DNA of 64,000 nt from Emmonsiellopsis sp. PD_33 (lineage: Eukaryota > Ascomycota > Eurotiomycetes > Onygenales > Ajellomycetaceae): the NCBI GenBank assembly GCA_032988165.1, contig JANTQF010000014.1:186001-250000 (forward strand), written 5' to 3'. Shown here one piece after another: positions 22,488 through 33,457 of this stretch. The position numbers were made by a program, and so were the translations under genes. The notes beneath the pieces are model-generated. The model did not search any database. It saw only the letters and a program-made list of their open reading frames with translations, and was not told where the DNA came from. Numbering within the stretch: the stretch's first letter is position 1; each line of letters opens with the position of its first letter.

Positions 22488-22559
22488 GTAGTAGTAGTTG
22501 TAAAGTAGTAGCAGTTGTCGTTGTTGCTGTGGTGGTGGTGATGGTGGTGGTGGTTGTGG
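22488..22559 (+). repeat. GTN-type microsatellite
   Basis: Imperfect run of GTA, GTT and GTG triplets just upstream of the previous gene's start. It probably arose by slippage. Confidence 0.8.
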
Positions 22560-23441
22560 AAGATCACAGTACTGAGTAGTATGGTTGTTTTGCCTCTTGC
22601 GGAGGACTAGTTAACTACTAACTTAACTTAGCCAATCACCAACTGCCACTAGAGCTTGGCAGAACCTCACATCGAGATCTTAACAGACTATTGTCGACAA
22701 CCTCACCCTACTACTAGTATATAACCTCTAGTTTCACAAGAGGGCAAACAGCTCGTGGGTTTCTATTCGTTGGCTCTGCTATGGATACTCCAGGGTGTGA
22801 TATTTACACCTGGGACTCCCTTACTGCGATTGGTTGCCGTGTGCAGCATAGTATCACACAAAATATATATATACTGGAACCTTTAGCTACGTCCTCTCTG
22901 CCACGCAAGCTTGCACACCGGAATGCGGCTAACTCAAAGGAGACTCGGATGCCGGGAGAAAAAGGAAGGCAATGGGCTGGTAGCTTCCCGCGCCGGGGCT
23001 GCCGCCACTAGATCGATAGAGTTCAAGCCCGCGGGTATTTGAGCATATTATCTCGCCTACTTTTGCGCAGACCAACACTTGTGTCACCTATAATCAGACT
23101 ATAAGCAGACTCCAGAATGCCCGCCACCATGCTCGAGTGGGCCCTTCCTGCCAGCCCGTGTCTGTTTCTGCTTGTTGCGGTGGAGCAATATTCTGCTCAG
23201 ATGCCCTCATCCTCTTTTCCCACAGCAGGGTTAAGCATAAGCTTCGGAACATTTTACGTTCAGGCCTCGAAGATAGAGTGTTCCTAGACGCGCCGGCCTT
23301 TCGCCAGTTCCATGCAACCTTATTTCCTCCGGTATTTAGTAGGCTGAGGCCTCGCATTTTCATTCTCTCGCAGGTTCCCCCCAGCAGAAGCCATCCGCAA
23401 CCACCTGAAGTCTTTCTGCCGACCTCCTATCGACATTCAAT
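22560..23441. other. Intergenic upstream of the copper transporter
   Basis: About 0.9 kb with no supported gene. An open frame at 22781-23011 has no recognisable motif. The right part is the promoter and 5' UTR of the Ctr gene. Confidence 0.45.
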
Positions 23442-24162
23442 ATGGATGCAGCAGCAAGCATGACAATGGAAATGGCTATGACAAGCACTGCTGCAATGGC
23501 CTCGCCGACCTCGACTGCTGGCATGGGCCACATGGGACATATGGGAATGGGCGATGAGTGCAAGATTTCCGTAAGTCAACAACATAGGCCCTATTCTGAT
23601 GGATGCTGGCGCTGACGACCTGTAGATGCTCTGGAACTGGAACGTTATCAACGCATGTAGGTTCACAGTCGACGGAAACCTCTCGACATCCTTAGACCTG
23701 GTTTGACGTGTCCGTTCTCTAGGTTTCCTCTCACGGTCCTGGAGAATCACTTCCAAGGGCATGTTCGCAGGCTCTTGTATCGGCGTCGTTCTCCTCGTCA
23801 TGTCTCTTGAGTTTCTCCGCCGCGCGGGCCACGAGTACGACAAATACCTCACGGGGAAACCATACCTGCTTTCGCGTCGATTTCAGTCCGACTCCACCCA
23901 GAAGATCACTGCAAACGAGGTCGAACCCGTAGAAGGCGGCAGCGCTGCAACACTTGAACAAAAACGCCGTCGACGGCCAACGCTACTTCAGCATACCATC
24001 CGCTCGCTGCTGCACATGGTGCAGTTTGCGGTAGCGTACTTCATCATGCTGCTCGCTATGTATTACAACGGATACATCATTATCTGCATCCTGATCGGCT
24101 CCTTCCTTGGGTCGTTTGTTTTTTCATGGGGAGGTATGGATGATAAGTCAGTACTCCTCTAA
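23442..24162 (+). CDS. Ctr-family copper transporter
   Basis: High-affinity Cu(I) channel that assembles as a trimer in the plasma or vacuolar membrane. Exons 23442-23570, 23626-23656 and 23723-24162 give 199 residues. The N-terminus is Met-rich (MTMEMAMTST and GMGHMGHMGMG), as expected for a copper-collecting ectodomain. TM1 follows KGMFAGSCIGVV, and a charged loop (QKRRRRP) separates it from TM2-3. TM2 holds the MLLAM (MxxxM) selectivity motif and TM3 the GSFLG (GxxxG) packing motif. The C-terminus is uncertain: a donor at about 24135 (GTATGG) could join to a small exon ending in DTCKVTVCCG near 24233, which looks more like a fungal Ctr tail than the read-through end. Confidence 0.9.
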
Positions 24163-24876
24163 ACCTTGCGGGGATCCAGTTTTTGATACGGACAGCTAAC
24201 AAGAGTTTAGTGATACTTGCAAGGTGACCGTATGTTGTGGATAGACGTCATAGTATGGTAGACGGGGGATTGTCTAGGGTGCAACTAGGCTATTAGAAGC
24301 CAATAGACAAGTTTAGAAACCAAAAGTGTATCTGCAGATATCATGTTCATAGTACTAACAGTAGATTCAACACTAAACGCATGATATGAGGATCTGCAAG
24401 ATATATATGCTCAAGAAATGAATACAAAGCTCTCCTGGGTGAAACTGGCCAAGGATGCGGTTGCCAGTAGTGTAAAGTATGCGTATTCCGATTACACGTT
24501 TTCAGATCAATACACAGTCAAAGAAGGTCTAGAACCTGTATCAGCAGTGACGTAAGTTACGCCCCATACAACCTCAACTCCAACATCACGCCAAATAACC
24601 GCGAAACTCTGTCCCTGCAACCCCCCTGCTGCTCTTCCACCACGATACCCTCTATACCCAGGCTGCGTTTCTCTATAACTCCCTAATTCCCTATCTATTC
24701 CTACCAACCCAACATACATTTACGACCCCCCCCTGCGCTTCCACCGGAGCCTCCGATTATCGGTCCAGTGCAGTTGCCCCTCGATCCCGCAGCCATAACC
24801 ATACCCCCCTAACGACCTATTTCGAATTGGATTCCCCTGCGTCGCGATATATAACAGACCATTTAAGCAGTCGGCA
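24163..24876. other. Intergenic, Ctr 3' region and Sit4 promoter
   Basis: 714 bp between co-directional genes. It may include a last small Ctr exon. A C-rich stretch (24600-24830) directly precedes the phosphatase start. No other gene is seen. Confidence 0.5.
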
Positions 24877-26243
24877 ATGGTACACAAGTCAGTCCCGCAG
24901 CCGGGACCGGCGCGGCTGAAGCGAAGCGCAGGGCCAGACCAGTGGCTTGAAGCGGCGAAGGATTGCAAATATTTATCAGAGCATCATATGAAGCAGCTAT
25001 GCGAGATTGTGAAGGAGTATATGATGGAGGGTAGGTTATGTCATATGCATTTTTTCACGAAACAGGTACAGGTTCCTAATGTAACGAACTAAACGCAGAG
25101 TCCAATATCCAACCCGTCTCCACGCCGGTGACGATATGCGGCGACATCCACGGGCAGTTTTATGATCTCCTCGAGCTATTCCGGGTCGCGGGTGGGATGC
25201 CGAATGATACCAATGTCGAGTCGCCCATCGCGCCGCCGACGATTATCACGTCCGACGACATCGAGCCGCCGTCGACGATCACGGATCCGAAATTAAGAAA
25301 AAAGATCAGGCAGAGTGTAGACGGGGCGAATAGTGGTGATGGTGAAGGTGATGAGGATGAGGAGGAGGCGCCAGGGGCGGAGGAGAATACGGAAGAGACG
25401 ACGAATTCGGGCGGCTTGCCGAGTGGGAATTTCATATTTTTGGGAGACTATGTGGACCGGGGATATTTCAGTTTGGAGACGTTGACATTATTACTTTGTT
25501 TGAAGGCAAAGTTAGTCCACCCCATTCCTGATTTAGACAGTATATATGCTGACCCCGTTATAGATACCCAGATAAAATCACCCTAGTCCGCGGCAACCAC
25601 GAATCACGCCAGATCACACAAGTATACGGATTTTACGAGGAATGTTTTCAAAAGTACGGCAATGCGTCAGTATGGAAGGCCTGCTGCCAGGTGTTTGATT
25701 TCATGACGCTGGGAGCGATAGTGGATGGGAAGGTGCTGTGCGTTCATGGCGGGTTGAGCCCGGAGATCCGAACGCTGGACCAAGTGCGCGTGGTGGCCAG
25801 GGCGCAGGAGATCCCACACGAGGGCGCATTCTGCGATCTCGTCTGGTCGGACCCAGACGACGTGGAGACGTGGGCGGTCAGCCCTCGAGGAGCAGGTAGG
25901 CACATCTGGAGCTGCCCATCCATTTGTTCTACCCATACTAACGCGAACGATAGGCTGGCTATTCGGCGACAAAGTGGCAGAAGAGTTTTGCCAGGTGAAC
26001 GACCTCACGCTCATCGCGCGGGCCCACCAGCTCGTCAACGAGGGGTACAAGTACCACTTCCAAAAACAAAACGTGGTGACGGTCTGGAGCGCGCCGAACT
26101 ACTGCTACCGCTGCGGCAACATGGCGTCTGTGTGCGAGGTGGGCGAGGATCTGAAGCCGACGTTTAAGCTGTTTTCCGAGGTGTCGGATGATATGCGGCA
26201 TATACCCAACATGCGGCCGGGGAAGAGCGAGTATTTCTTGTAG
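24877..26243 (+). CDS. sitA: Sit4/PP6-type serine/threonine phosphatase catalytic subunit
   Basis: PP2A-like metallophosphatase, orthologous in sequence style to yeast SIT4 and animal PP6 (cell cycle, TOR signalling). Exons 24877-25030, 25099-25510, 25564-25895 and 25954-26243 give 395 residues. The metal and catalytic motifs are GDIHG (66-70), GDYVDRG (167-173) and RGNHESRQITQVYGFYEE. SAPNYCYRCGN and the terminal YFL (carboxymethylation site) are present. QWLEAAKDCKYLSE and VVARAQEIPHEG favour Sit4 over PP2A or Ppg1. An acidic, low-complexity insertion of about 70 residues (about 89-161) lies between GDIHG and GDYVDRG and is absent from the yeast protein. All four exons keep phase. Confidence 0.9.
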
Positions 26244-26567
26244 GTAGACAGATAGGCAGGTAGGTAGATTAATGAGATACGTGTCTCTTTACATATTTCC
26301 ACCCATGACATTACAGATTACTCTGTGTTCGTTGGAATCTTTTTTAGTACGGAATGAGATCATCATTCAGAAGCTACTAAATAAAGGGTGTATGTAAAAG
26401 AGATCTAAACCACATCTAATCATACAATCATACGCTCATAAATCGTAAATAGAGCCCATAAGTTCCGACTCTCTCCTGTGTCGAGGCCACCATGCGAACC
26501 CTCGAAATGTACTTCCGTGCACCACACAAGCTGGGATCGCAACCTTGGAACCGCCCGTGTCTTGAAG
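26244..26567. other. Convergent 3' region
   Basis: 324 bp between the Sit4 stop and the end of the Crinkler-like pseudogene. Nothing is recognised. Confidence 0.45.
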
Positions 26568-28546
26568 TTAGGGGCAAAACATCCCGCGTTGGGGTACAAC
26601 GACATTATGGCCTGCATCGAGGACTTTGTACGACTCCAGGTCCTTGTCGAAGACCACCACGAAGAGATTCGGATCGGCTGAAATATCCAATTTTTTAGTC
26701 AGTCTCATTCATTGTTACGTGATGGATTCTGGAACTTCTTACCTCGACGTTCAACGTCTGGGGGCTCAGTTTGGCGGAAATCGAGAATGATCTAATCGGT
26801 GACAAGCTTCCACGATCCGTACGCGCCATTTGGCCTGAATCTGTCAAGATGATTTTGGAGACGATCGCCTTCCCTCATCACTTCCACGCCCCATGTCCTC
26901 TTGTTCAGGAAAAAGTCAATTTTCCTGCGGGTTGTATAACTAAACTCACTATGCACAAGGCACCGGCCGCCAGTAACAACATGCAGGGCACGGTACATCT
27001 CTGATTGATACTGGGCCTCGGGGGCTGGAGCGCTTGCTATTTGAGTACCAAACTTCGGTTTTCTTGGGTGGTTTTTCAACTGCCGTGGCGAGAAATTCTC
27101 CAAGGCCGCGAAACACAGGTCTCTAACTGTTTGGTATTCAACTCCATCATATTCCCCGTCGAGAAGCAAAGATGCGGCATATCTAATATGACCAGGTTAA
27201 CAACAGTCCAGCACCAAGGGAAACAGGGTGCAACCCACCTTCTGTGCAGCCGGGTAGGGAAATCATAAAAAGTAGTCTCTTCTTCAACGCTTTCCGATTG
27301 GAGGTAGCCGAGTTTATATGCCGCTATAAGTCCTGGCACTTGAGCTGGGTCGGTTGCTTCGATCCCGTTCTCAATGATGGCTTTTCTCAAGACACTTGAT
27401 AATCCTGGGTAAATAGTCTCGTTGGATAGGGCAGACTTCTGGGGGGGAGAGCGCCTGACTCGAGATTTTACTGCATCCAGGAGAATCGTGTCGTTGTCAA
27501 AGAATCTATGGACACTAGCCATTGTGATGCGATCAGAAGCAGAGCGCGCAGCACGGACCTCCTACAATTCAAAATTCAAAATTAGTAGATAGACATAACA
27601 CTCTGTCTGCTGGTAAATCAGAAACAAACCTTTAAATCTAGTATAGTGGACAAGAGGCCGTTGCATAAACCTGCGTGCCCACTTGTCAGATTGTACAAGT
27701 AGTTTTTAACCTCGCCACTGAGCTCGAAGTGTCCGGCAGCCCATCTCGAGCACACGTCCTCAAATTCATCTGGTGTCAGAAACAAGCACACATTGTATGG
27801 CTGGTTTACCTGGTGTGTCAAGGACACCCGTTGAAAGGGCTCCAATGTCACCGGTGCGGATCCGGGGATGGTAACAGCAACACTGTCGGCGGATCCGTAA
27901 GATGAAAACAAGATAATATATGGGCCGCCAGTGGCGGTCGACTGGTATTTGACACAGCCGATCCAGAAGTCGAGTTGCTCGTACGAAAACTGAGCCTCAT
28001 CGACAATCAAAACCAGATTTTTGTCCGCCAGTAAATTTCGGCCGAGGGCACCACCACTCCAGGCTTGGAGCTTATCCTCATACGCGCCCGAGCGACCGTC
28101 CTCTAACCATTGGATGTACACCGGACGAAGGTCGGTTTCCATCTTTACGCGCTCATGTAGGAGACGCGCAAGGACTGTTTTCCCAGAAGTCGGTGTGCCG
28201 CGAACTTGCACGACGATGTGTTTTTTCAACATTTGCAAGAGTGTTTCTATAGTTTTTTCCCGGCGACAAGTCGTTGAGTCAAACGCGAATTGGCTTCTGC
28301 GGGTATGGCAACTTCTGCGGTAGCATCGTAGGGGGCATGTTGAGAGAAGGGATGCGTACAAATCTCGCACACCGGATCCTCGTCAAACGGGCCATTATTT
28401 AGACCGGCCGCTCGCCTTGACACCGGGCAATATCTACCATGATTGTGAGCTGGCATCAAACAACGTCCAAGGACAAAGCTTACCTGGACAGATGGGCGAC
28501 TTGGTCTCTTACAACAGCACGGGAAGCGGGCAAGTGTCTGAACCAT
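26568..28546 (-). pseudogene. Crinkler-like P-loop ATPase / PD-(D/E)XK nuclease gene, broken
   Basis: A decayed gene of about 600 codons. Order of parts: a short Cys-rich N-terminus (CEICTHPFSQHAP), then an ATPase with Walker A GTPTSGKTVL and Walker B LVLIVDEAQF, then a helical linker. The C-terminal restriction-endonuclease-like unit has KIDFFL (Asp), VEVMREGDRLQNHLDRF, SWKLVTD and IILDFR, and its last exon contains LFVVVFDKDLESYKVLDAG. Introns at 27562-27629, 27183-27238 and 26678-26742 splice cleanly. Two lesions are visible. One is a one-base frameshift at an A6 run near 28256-28262, between the N-terminal and ATPase frames. The other is an in-frame TAG at 26792-26794 inside the nuclease. 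This architecture matches the ATPase-REase class of Crinkler (CRN) proteins. The start is uncertain. Confidence 0.75.
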
Positions 28547-28946
28547 GCTCCTCCGTAGTAATACCAAGGACAACATGGGCGGGAACGACGGATAGTATGG
28601 GAAGAAAAGGACGACAAAAACAGGCTGTCCACCTCCTAGCAGGTATTGTCAGTTAATCTCAACATCCCAAAAGCCCAACTGTCCTCTCGCTCAGGCCTTC
28701 AACTTGAACTTGGGATTGTTCTTCAAAGCGGCTTACAAAGTTAAGTTAATCTCCAAAGGTTAACTGCAGTGGTTATTAACTTCAAGTTCTCTTTCACTCT
28801 CTCTCAGCCATTCATTGCTCATTGCACAATCAAAGCCAACAGACAATGATTGCTCTCTCAGCCCCATTACTGCCCATGAGAGAGAGACCATACACCCCCT
28901 TGAGCGGTGCATCCTCCATCCGCCCTTACCAGGCTCAGATGGATCA
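28547..28946. other. Divergent region upstream of two broken genes
   Basis: 400 bp with repeated TTAAC/GTTAA words and CTCTCTC tracts. No gene is seen; presumed ancestral promoter space. Confidence 0.4.
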
Positions 28947-29247
28947 ATGACTGCCAACCTCGAGATAATTGATGCTATCAGAGCGGGTGATAACCATAGT
29001 GCCCAGTTGGTCACTGTGCTCGTCAAACAGGTGTCTCCCCAGAATACACTGCCGACAGATACGAAGCTACCGGCCAAGATTTATGATCCTCTCTACTACG
29101 ATCATGAACAGGATGATGCGGATCCATTCCTCTGCGTTGATCGAGACTATTCCCAAGAGACAGCAGTCTACAGATCTCTCCCTAACCTCTATGGGACGAT
29201 TATTCCGCGCTACTTCGGCTCCTTCACTCTCAAGTTGCCGGTTGATA

Positions 29248-29376
29248 TTGTCATTTTCAAAAACCTTGCGAAAGTCGCGTGATTTGGCCCTTGGTGGAAA
29301 CACACACCAAAAAAACACATGTCATTTCCACCCAGCATAGAAAATAGAGACAATAAACCTTTCTACCCACCAAACA
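29248..29376 (+). repeat. Left terminal inverted repeat of the mariner element
   Basis: 129 bp, matching the reverse complement of 32620-32759 with a few transitions and one small gap (an extra AATCAATAAA-like stretch in the right copy). Confidence 0.9.
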
Positions 29377-29394
29377 CCTCCAAAAATCATTATA

Positions 29395-30403
29395 ATGCCT
29401 CCTGCAATCAATGAATCAACTGTTACATCAATCATATAGCTGCTACAGGGTGGGAACTCACCATCTTCAATCTCCCATACACACTCAGTTCATCTTTCAA
29501 CTGTATATCAACTTCAATGGAACCAGCACATGTTTAAAACACCCAGAGGCTATAGAGCCATTCAAGGAAGGCCACAGCAGCTCACCCAGGATGTGCTCTG
29601 GGGGCTGGAGGACTTCTATGCAGAATATCTGATGGCATATCTGAATGAGGCAGTTCAGTTTGTGAAGGATGAATTTGATATAGAAACCAGTGTTTCAATG
29701 GTCTAGAGAGTACTGAGGAAGTTGAATTTAACAAATAAGAAGATAAGTAACTAGCCTGAGCAAGAGATTCTTAACTGACACATCCTGGGTCTGTTAGGTT
29801 GAATGTGTAGCTAGCCAGCAAGATGCTGAGCTCTACCAGGCATGGCTGGCTCAGATATCATAATATGAGGCTGAATAGCTTGTCTTTCTCAATGAGAGCA
29901 CTGCAAATAAATGTACTGTAGATTGAAGATATGGCTGATCAGCAAGAGACTTCCCATGTAGAGTTAGAACACCCTGTAAGAGGTCAACAAGGTGGTCAAT
30001 CTTGCCTGCTATAATAGTGAATGGATATAAGGCATATGACATCTTCCACAGCTCATATAACACTGAGAGATTTAATGAATTCATACAGCTTTATGTTATA
30101 CCAGAGTGCCAGCAAGGATTTCATATTCTAGTGATGGATAACTGCAATATGCACCATTCTCAAGAGCTCAAGGAGATCTGTATAGAAGCAGGAATTAGCT
30201 TGCTGTTCCTGCCACCATATTCACCAGATTATAACCTAATTAAGGAATCTTTTCATGTGTTGAAGGTGTGGATATGGAGGCATAGAGCTCTAGTTGACAA
30301 GTAATTTAATGAAGATTTTGAAGAGTTCCTACACTATGGGGTGAGGAATTTTATGGGAGATTCCAATGCTAGAGGATATTTTCAATCAGCTCATATTGAT
30401 TAG
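29395..30403 (+). pseudogene. Mariner transposase (DDE_3), degraded
   Basis: The ATG at 29395 begins MPPAINESTVTS, typical of fungal pogo/Fot-like transposases. A frame with stops at ATA-TAG, GTC-TAG, TCA-TAA and GAA-TAG can be followed. The catalytic core is clearest at 30002-30304: LVMDNCNMHHSQEL (second acidic residue) and LLFLPPYSPDYNLI (third acidic residue). The first catalytic position reads VFLNES where VFLDES is usual. At least one frameshift separates the two halves. All four stops fit CpA-to-TpA change. The element cannot move by itself. Confidence 0.85.
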
Positions 30404-30496
30404 ACCTCTATTTTACCATATATAATCAAGAGAATCTGCATTCCCATTGATAAACTGTGTCTTGCCATCAAGAAACTGTGCCTCCTCCCCCCTATA

Positions 30497-32563
30497 TTAC
30501 ATTGAATCACCCATAGGAGGCCTGGAACTTACTGCACTCCTGCTACAGACCTCATATCTGAACTCTCTGAGATGTTGAAGCCACCCAGGATCTTTCAACC
30601 TATCCTGAATTATATAGAAAACACCTTGTGATATATTAAGCCTGTGTAATTCCTCCTCAGGCAGTTTGCAGATCATATTCAACTCAAAGACCTCCTATTC
30701 AAACACATCTTTTGCATCTCTAAGGGAATCTGCATGTATTGGCTGTTTGGTGATGAGCCAGTTGAAATATTTGTCTCTAACACAGTCAGCTAGAGAGCCC
30801 AGTATTGGTAGAGGACTACTGGGTGCTGGAAGCTCAGGTTCTTAGGGGGGGGGGGATATTGATGGCAGTTTGGGAGGTAGATTAATTGAAGGCTTTATAG
30901 GACTTATTGGATTTAATGGATATAGGGGGTTTGATGCAGCTGGCAGGTTAGCAGGCAGGTTAAATAACAAATTGAATGAAGTGAATAGATCTAGTAAAGG
31001 ATATAATAGATATGAGGGGTAGGGAGGCCTTCCACCTGACATCTCTATCAAATATCTTATTATCATGATGTTCATCAAATTACTCATTTCATTTGCTGCA
31101 GGCACTGTAGATGCTGCAGGAGCACTTGAAGGAAAGATAATAGCTAGCATATTAGGCTATATAGATGGTTTTAAAGCCTCAGTAGCAGCTTCAGTAGTCT
31201 TTTTCAAGAATTTTGAATCTCATTCAAGCAGTCTTTTAATGAGACTACAGCCTGGGACCTATAATGTGGCCTTATCATTCATTATATTGAACACTCAGGT
31301 ACTGATCTCACTACTAACCATTGAAATATGATTATCAGACAGTGAGAGCCAGTAGATTCCTTTATCATAATTCCTACAGTTTGAATGCTGACATTGCCAT
31401 TGCTTCTCTATCTCTCTACTCAATCAATCAAGCTTGTCCTCTTTCTTGTGTTTAGTCTTCAACTCAGTGCATTGTTTGGTGGTAGTGGTAACCTGAGAGG
31501 TAGAGATCTCTACAGTGTTCTCTGCAGTATTCTCATTGTCAGCTGCATCTGCAATGTGAGGTGATTTTACTGGCTATATAGGAGATTCCAGATCATTTTT
31601 AATGTCTTTTGTGCATTTTTTGGAGATCAGCTTAGTTAACTATACAGTCTCTACCTCTGCAGCTGCAGCTGCAGCTGCTACAGCCTCAGCATCAATAATT
31701 TCCCCCCTGAAATATATCATCAATTCAACCTTGAAGCTCTTGCTACTGCTCTCTCTATATTGCTCTAGCAGTGGGCAGATCTGATCACTATCATACTGGG
31801 TATTGAAAATGAGTGTATCTTCCATTTTTTACTTACTTTCAGAGCAGATTGTAATCATACAGTCAAATCTTATCTTCTTCCCTGAGTTATTTTCATTTTA
31901 TTACCTTGAGATTCTATGAGCATCAACCTCTGTGCAGGCCAGTGACACCATCCTGTCTGTAGAGCAGAGCTTGAACATGGAGAATATAGGGACCTTTTCA
32001 CCTACTATCATAACACATTAATGGAGGCTGAATGAGATAAATCCTTCATTGTTATTACTCAAAACCTGACTGATATCAGAGTGGGAAGGGCTATATTGAG
32101 TCTCTGGCTCTGGCTCTGGTGGTGGTGATGACATAGCAAATAATGCCTCATGCTCTGGTGTTGGCAACATCTATGAGGATGATTCTCACTCAGGGGATCA
32201 GTCCTCTAGCAATGGAGAGGATTCCATATAAGGGGGGAGAGCCTCTTCCTCCTCATCCTTCTCATCCTCCTCCTTGTCTGCCTCATCATCTGTGTTCACT
32301 GTTATAATGGCTGCCAGGTTGGGGAATCAAATCCACAGCAGTGGTGTGGGAGTGGTCTGAACTGCCTGCAGGGCAGCCTTCCACCTCCTTGGTGCAGGCT
32401 TTCTCTTTGCAGGTCTGTTGATGGCCTTTGTGGTGGCCACATTCTGCAGGGTCCCCTTCACAGCAGCTGCCACATTCAGGGTGGCCTTTGCACTGCTGTG
32501 AGGGCATGTTTTATGGGTTTTTGGGGCATTCAAATGGCGGGAATGGGTCTTTGAGGTAGGCAT
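30497..32563 (-). pseudogene. Second, antisense ORF of the mariner element, degraded
   Basis: A long decayed frame convergent to the transposase. It starts at an ATG at 32561-32563 with a basic, Lys/His/Ala-rich N-terminus (MPTSKTHSRHLNAPKTHK). An acidic stretch follows, then MEDTLIFNTQYDSDQICPLL around 31825 and an alanine run encoded by CTGCAG repeats. A segment near 30682 reads MICKLPEEELHRLNISQGVF. Many TAG/TAA interruptions are present. I do not recognise a domain. An accessory protein of the element or captured host sequence are both possible. The assignment as one ORF is an inference. Confidence 0.5.
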
Positions 32564-32619
32564 CTTAAAAAGAGGTGGATATAGAGCAATTATGTGCAAA
32601 AAATGGAGTCAAAAATGCG

Positions 32620-32759
32620 TGTTTTGGTGGGTAGAAAGGTTTATTGATTTTTATTGTCTCTATTTTCTATGCTGGGTGGGAATGACATGCGTTTTTTTGG
32701 TGTGTGTTTCTGCCAAGGGCCGAATCACGCGACTTTCGCAAGGTTTTTGAAAACGACAA
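32620..32759 (-). repeat. Right terminal inverted repeat of the mariner element
   Basis: About 140 bp, the inverted counterpart of 29248-29376, ending GACAA before the duplicated TA. Confidence 0.9.
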
Positions 32760-33457
32760 TAGCAAGACTACCCGCTCTGTTCGGTTGATCCTGATGGAGA
32801 TTGTTCCCGGAACCTCCATGCAACAGCTCAAGCCAACCGACTTCTCACAACTACAACGCCAGGCGATTATGAAGGCGGTGATAGATGCTGAGACCCTACT
32901 CTATACATATAATATCAGCCACGGGGATAGGCATCCGCGGAATACACTCGTCGTAAACGCAGCTGAAGCATCAAACCGTCGAAGAGTAGTAATTATTGAC
33001 TTTGGAAGATCCTCCATCGGGAGAACCCCATTTCCCGAGGAGGAAGAGCGATATCTTCCCGGAGTGGAAATTTCACCTTTACTTCGCTGGAACGAGGCCT
33101 GGGGGTTTTGGCACGCTTTTGATGAATGGATTGACTGGGATTGGCAAGCTTGGCTCGAGGATAATTACGCCGGGACAAGGGATTCAATAACAGACCACAT
33201 GAGATCGGTCTGGCTGCCTTCTATCTTGTTTGAACCTGAGCCATCATTCCCGGATATTGAATAGAAAAGGACAGGATCATTCCTTCACGAAACCACAACA
33301 TTCCCTTTGGATTCTCAAGTGAACTGCCGTGTGAATTGCGGATGATCGGATATTCACGACGTCAGAAGAAAAATCCAGTGAGTTCTTCTCCATCACCCAG
33401 CAAAATGTTCCGTCTTCTTTTTTTGCACGTCTTATCCCCAAGCTAACATACGGGTAG

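Larger units (their letters stand above)
29246..32761. mobile_element. Tc1/mariner-type DNA transposon with TA target-site duplication
   Basis: An element of 3512 bp (29248-32759) bordered by TA at 29246-29247 and at 32760-32761. Long imperfect terminal inverted repeats of about 130-140 bp begin TTGTC[A/G]TTTTCAAAAACC. Inside are a degraded transposase on the plus strand and a second degraded reading frame on the minus strand. It is larger than most Tc1/mariner elements, which run 1.3-2.4 kb. Mismatches between the two inverted repeats are mostly transitions. Confidence 0.92.
28947..33264 (+). pseudogene. Protein-kinase-like gene split by a mariner element
   Basis: The 5' part is 28947-29247 and the 3' part is 32762-33264. 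Taken without the element and one TA, they make a single 804-nt frame (267 residues) with no stop. The 3' part has a kinase catalytic loop, HGDRHPRNTLV, and a DFG-type motif, VVIIDFGRSS. The 5' part has the N-lobe-like block AVYRSLPNLYGTIIPRYFGSF. This is a fungal kinase-like/APH-like family of unknown substrate. The insertion lies between the N-lobe and the catalytic loop, so the present allele cannot make the whole protein. Apart from the insertion the coding sequence shows no other lesion, which points to a fairly recent disruption. Confidence 0.82.

Noticed and set aside
22781..23011. A 76-codon frame upstream of the copper transporter
   Set aside because: No motif, no splice signals that extend it, and it lies in promoter-like AT-rich sequence.
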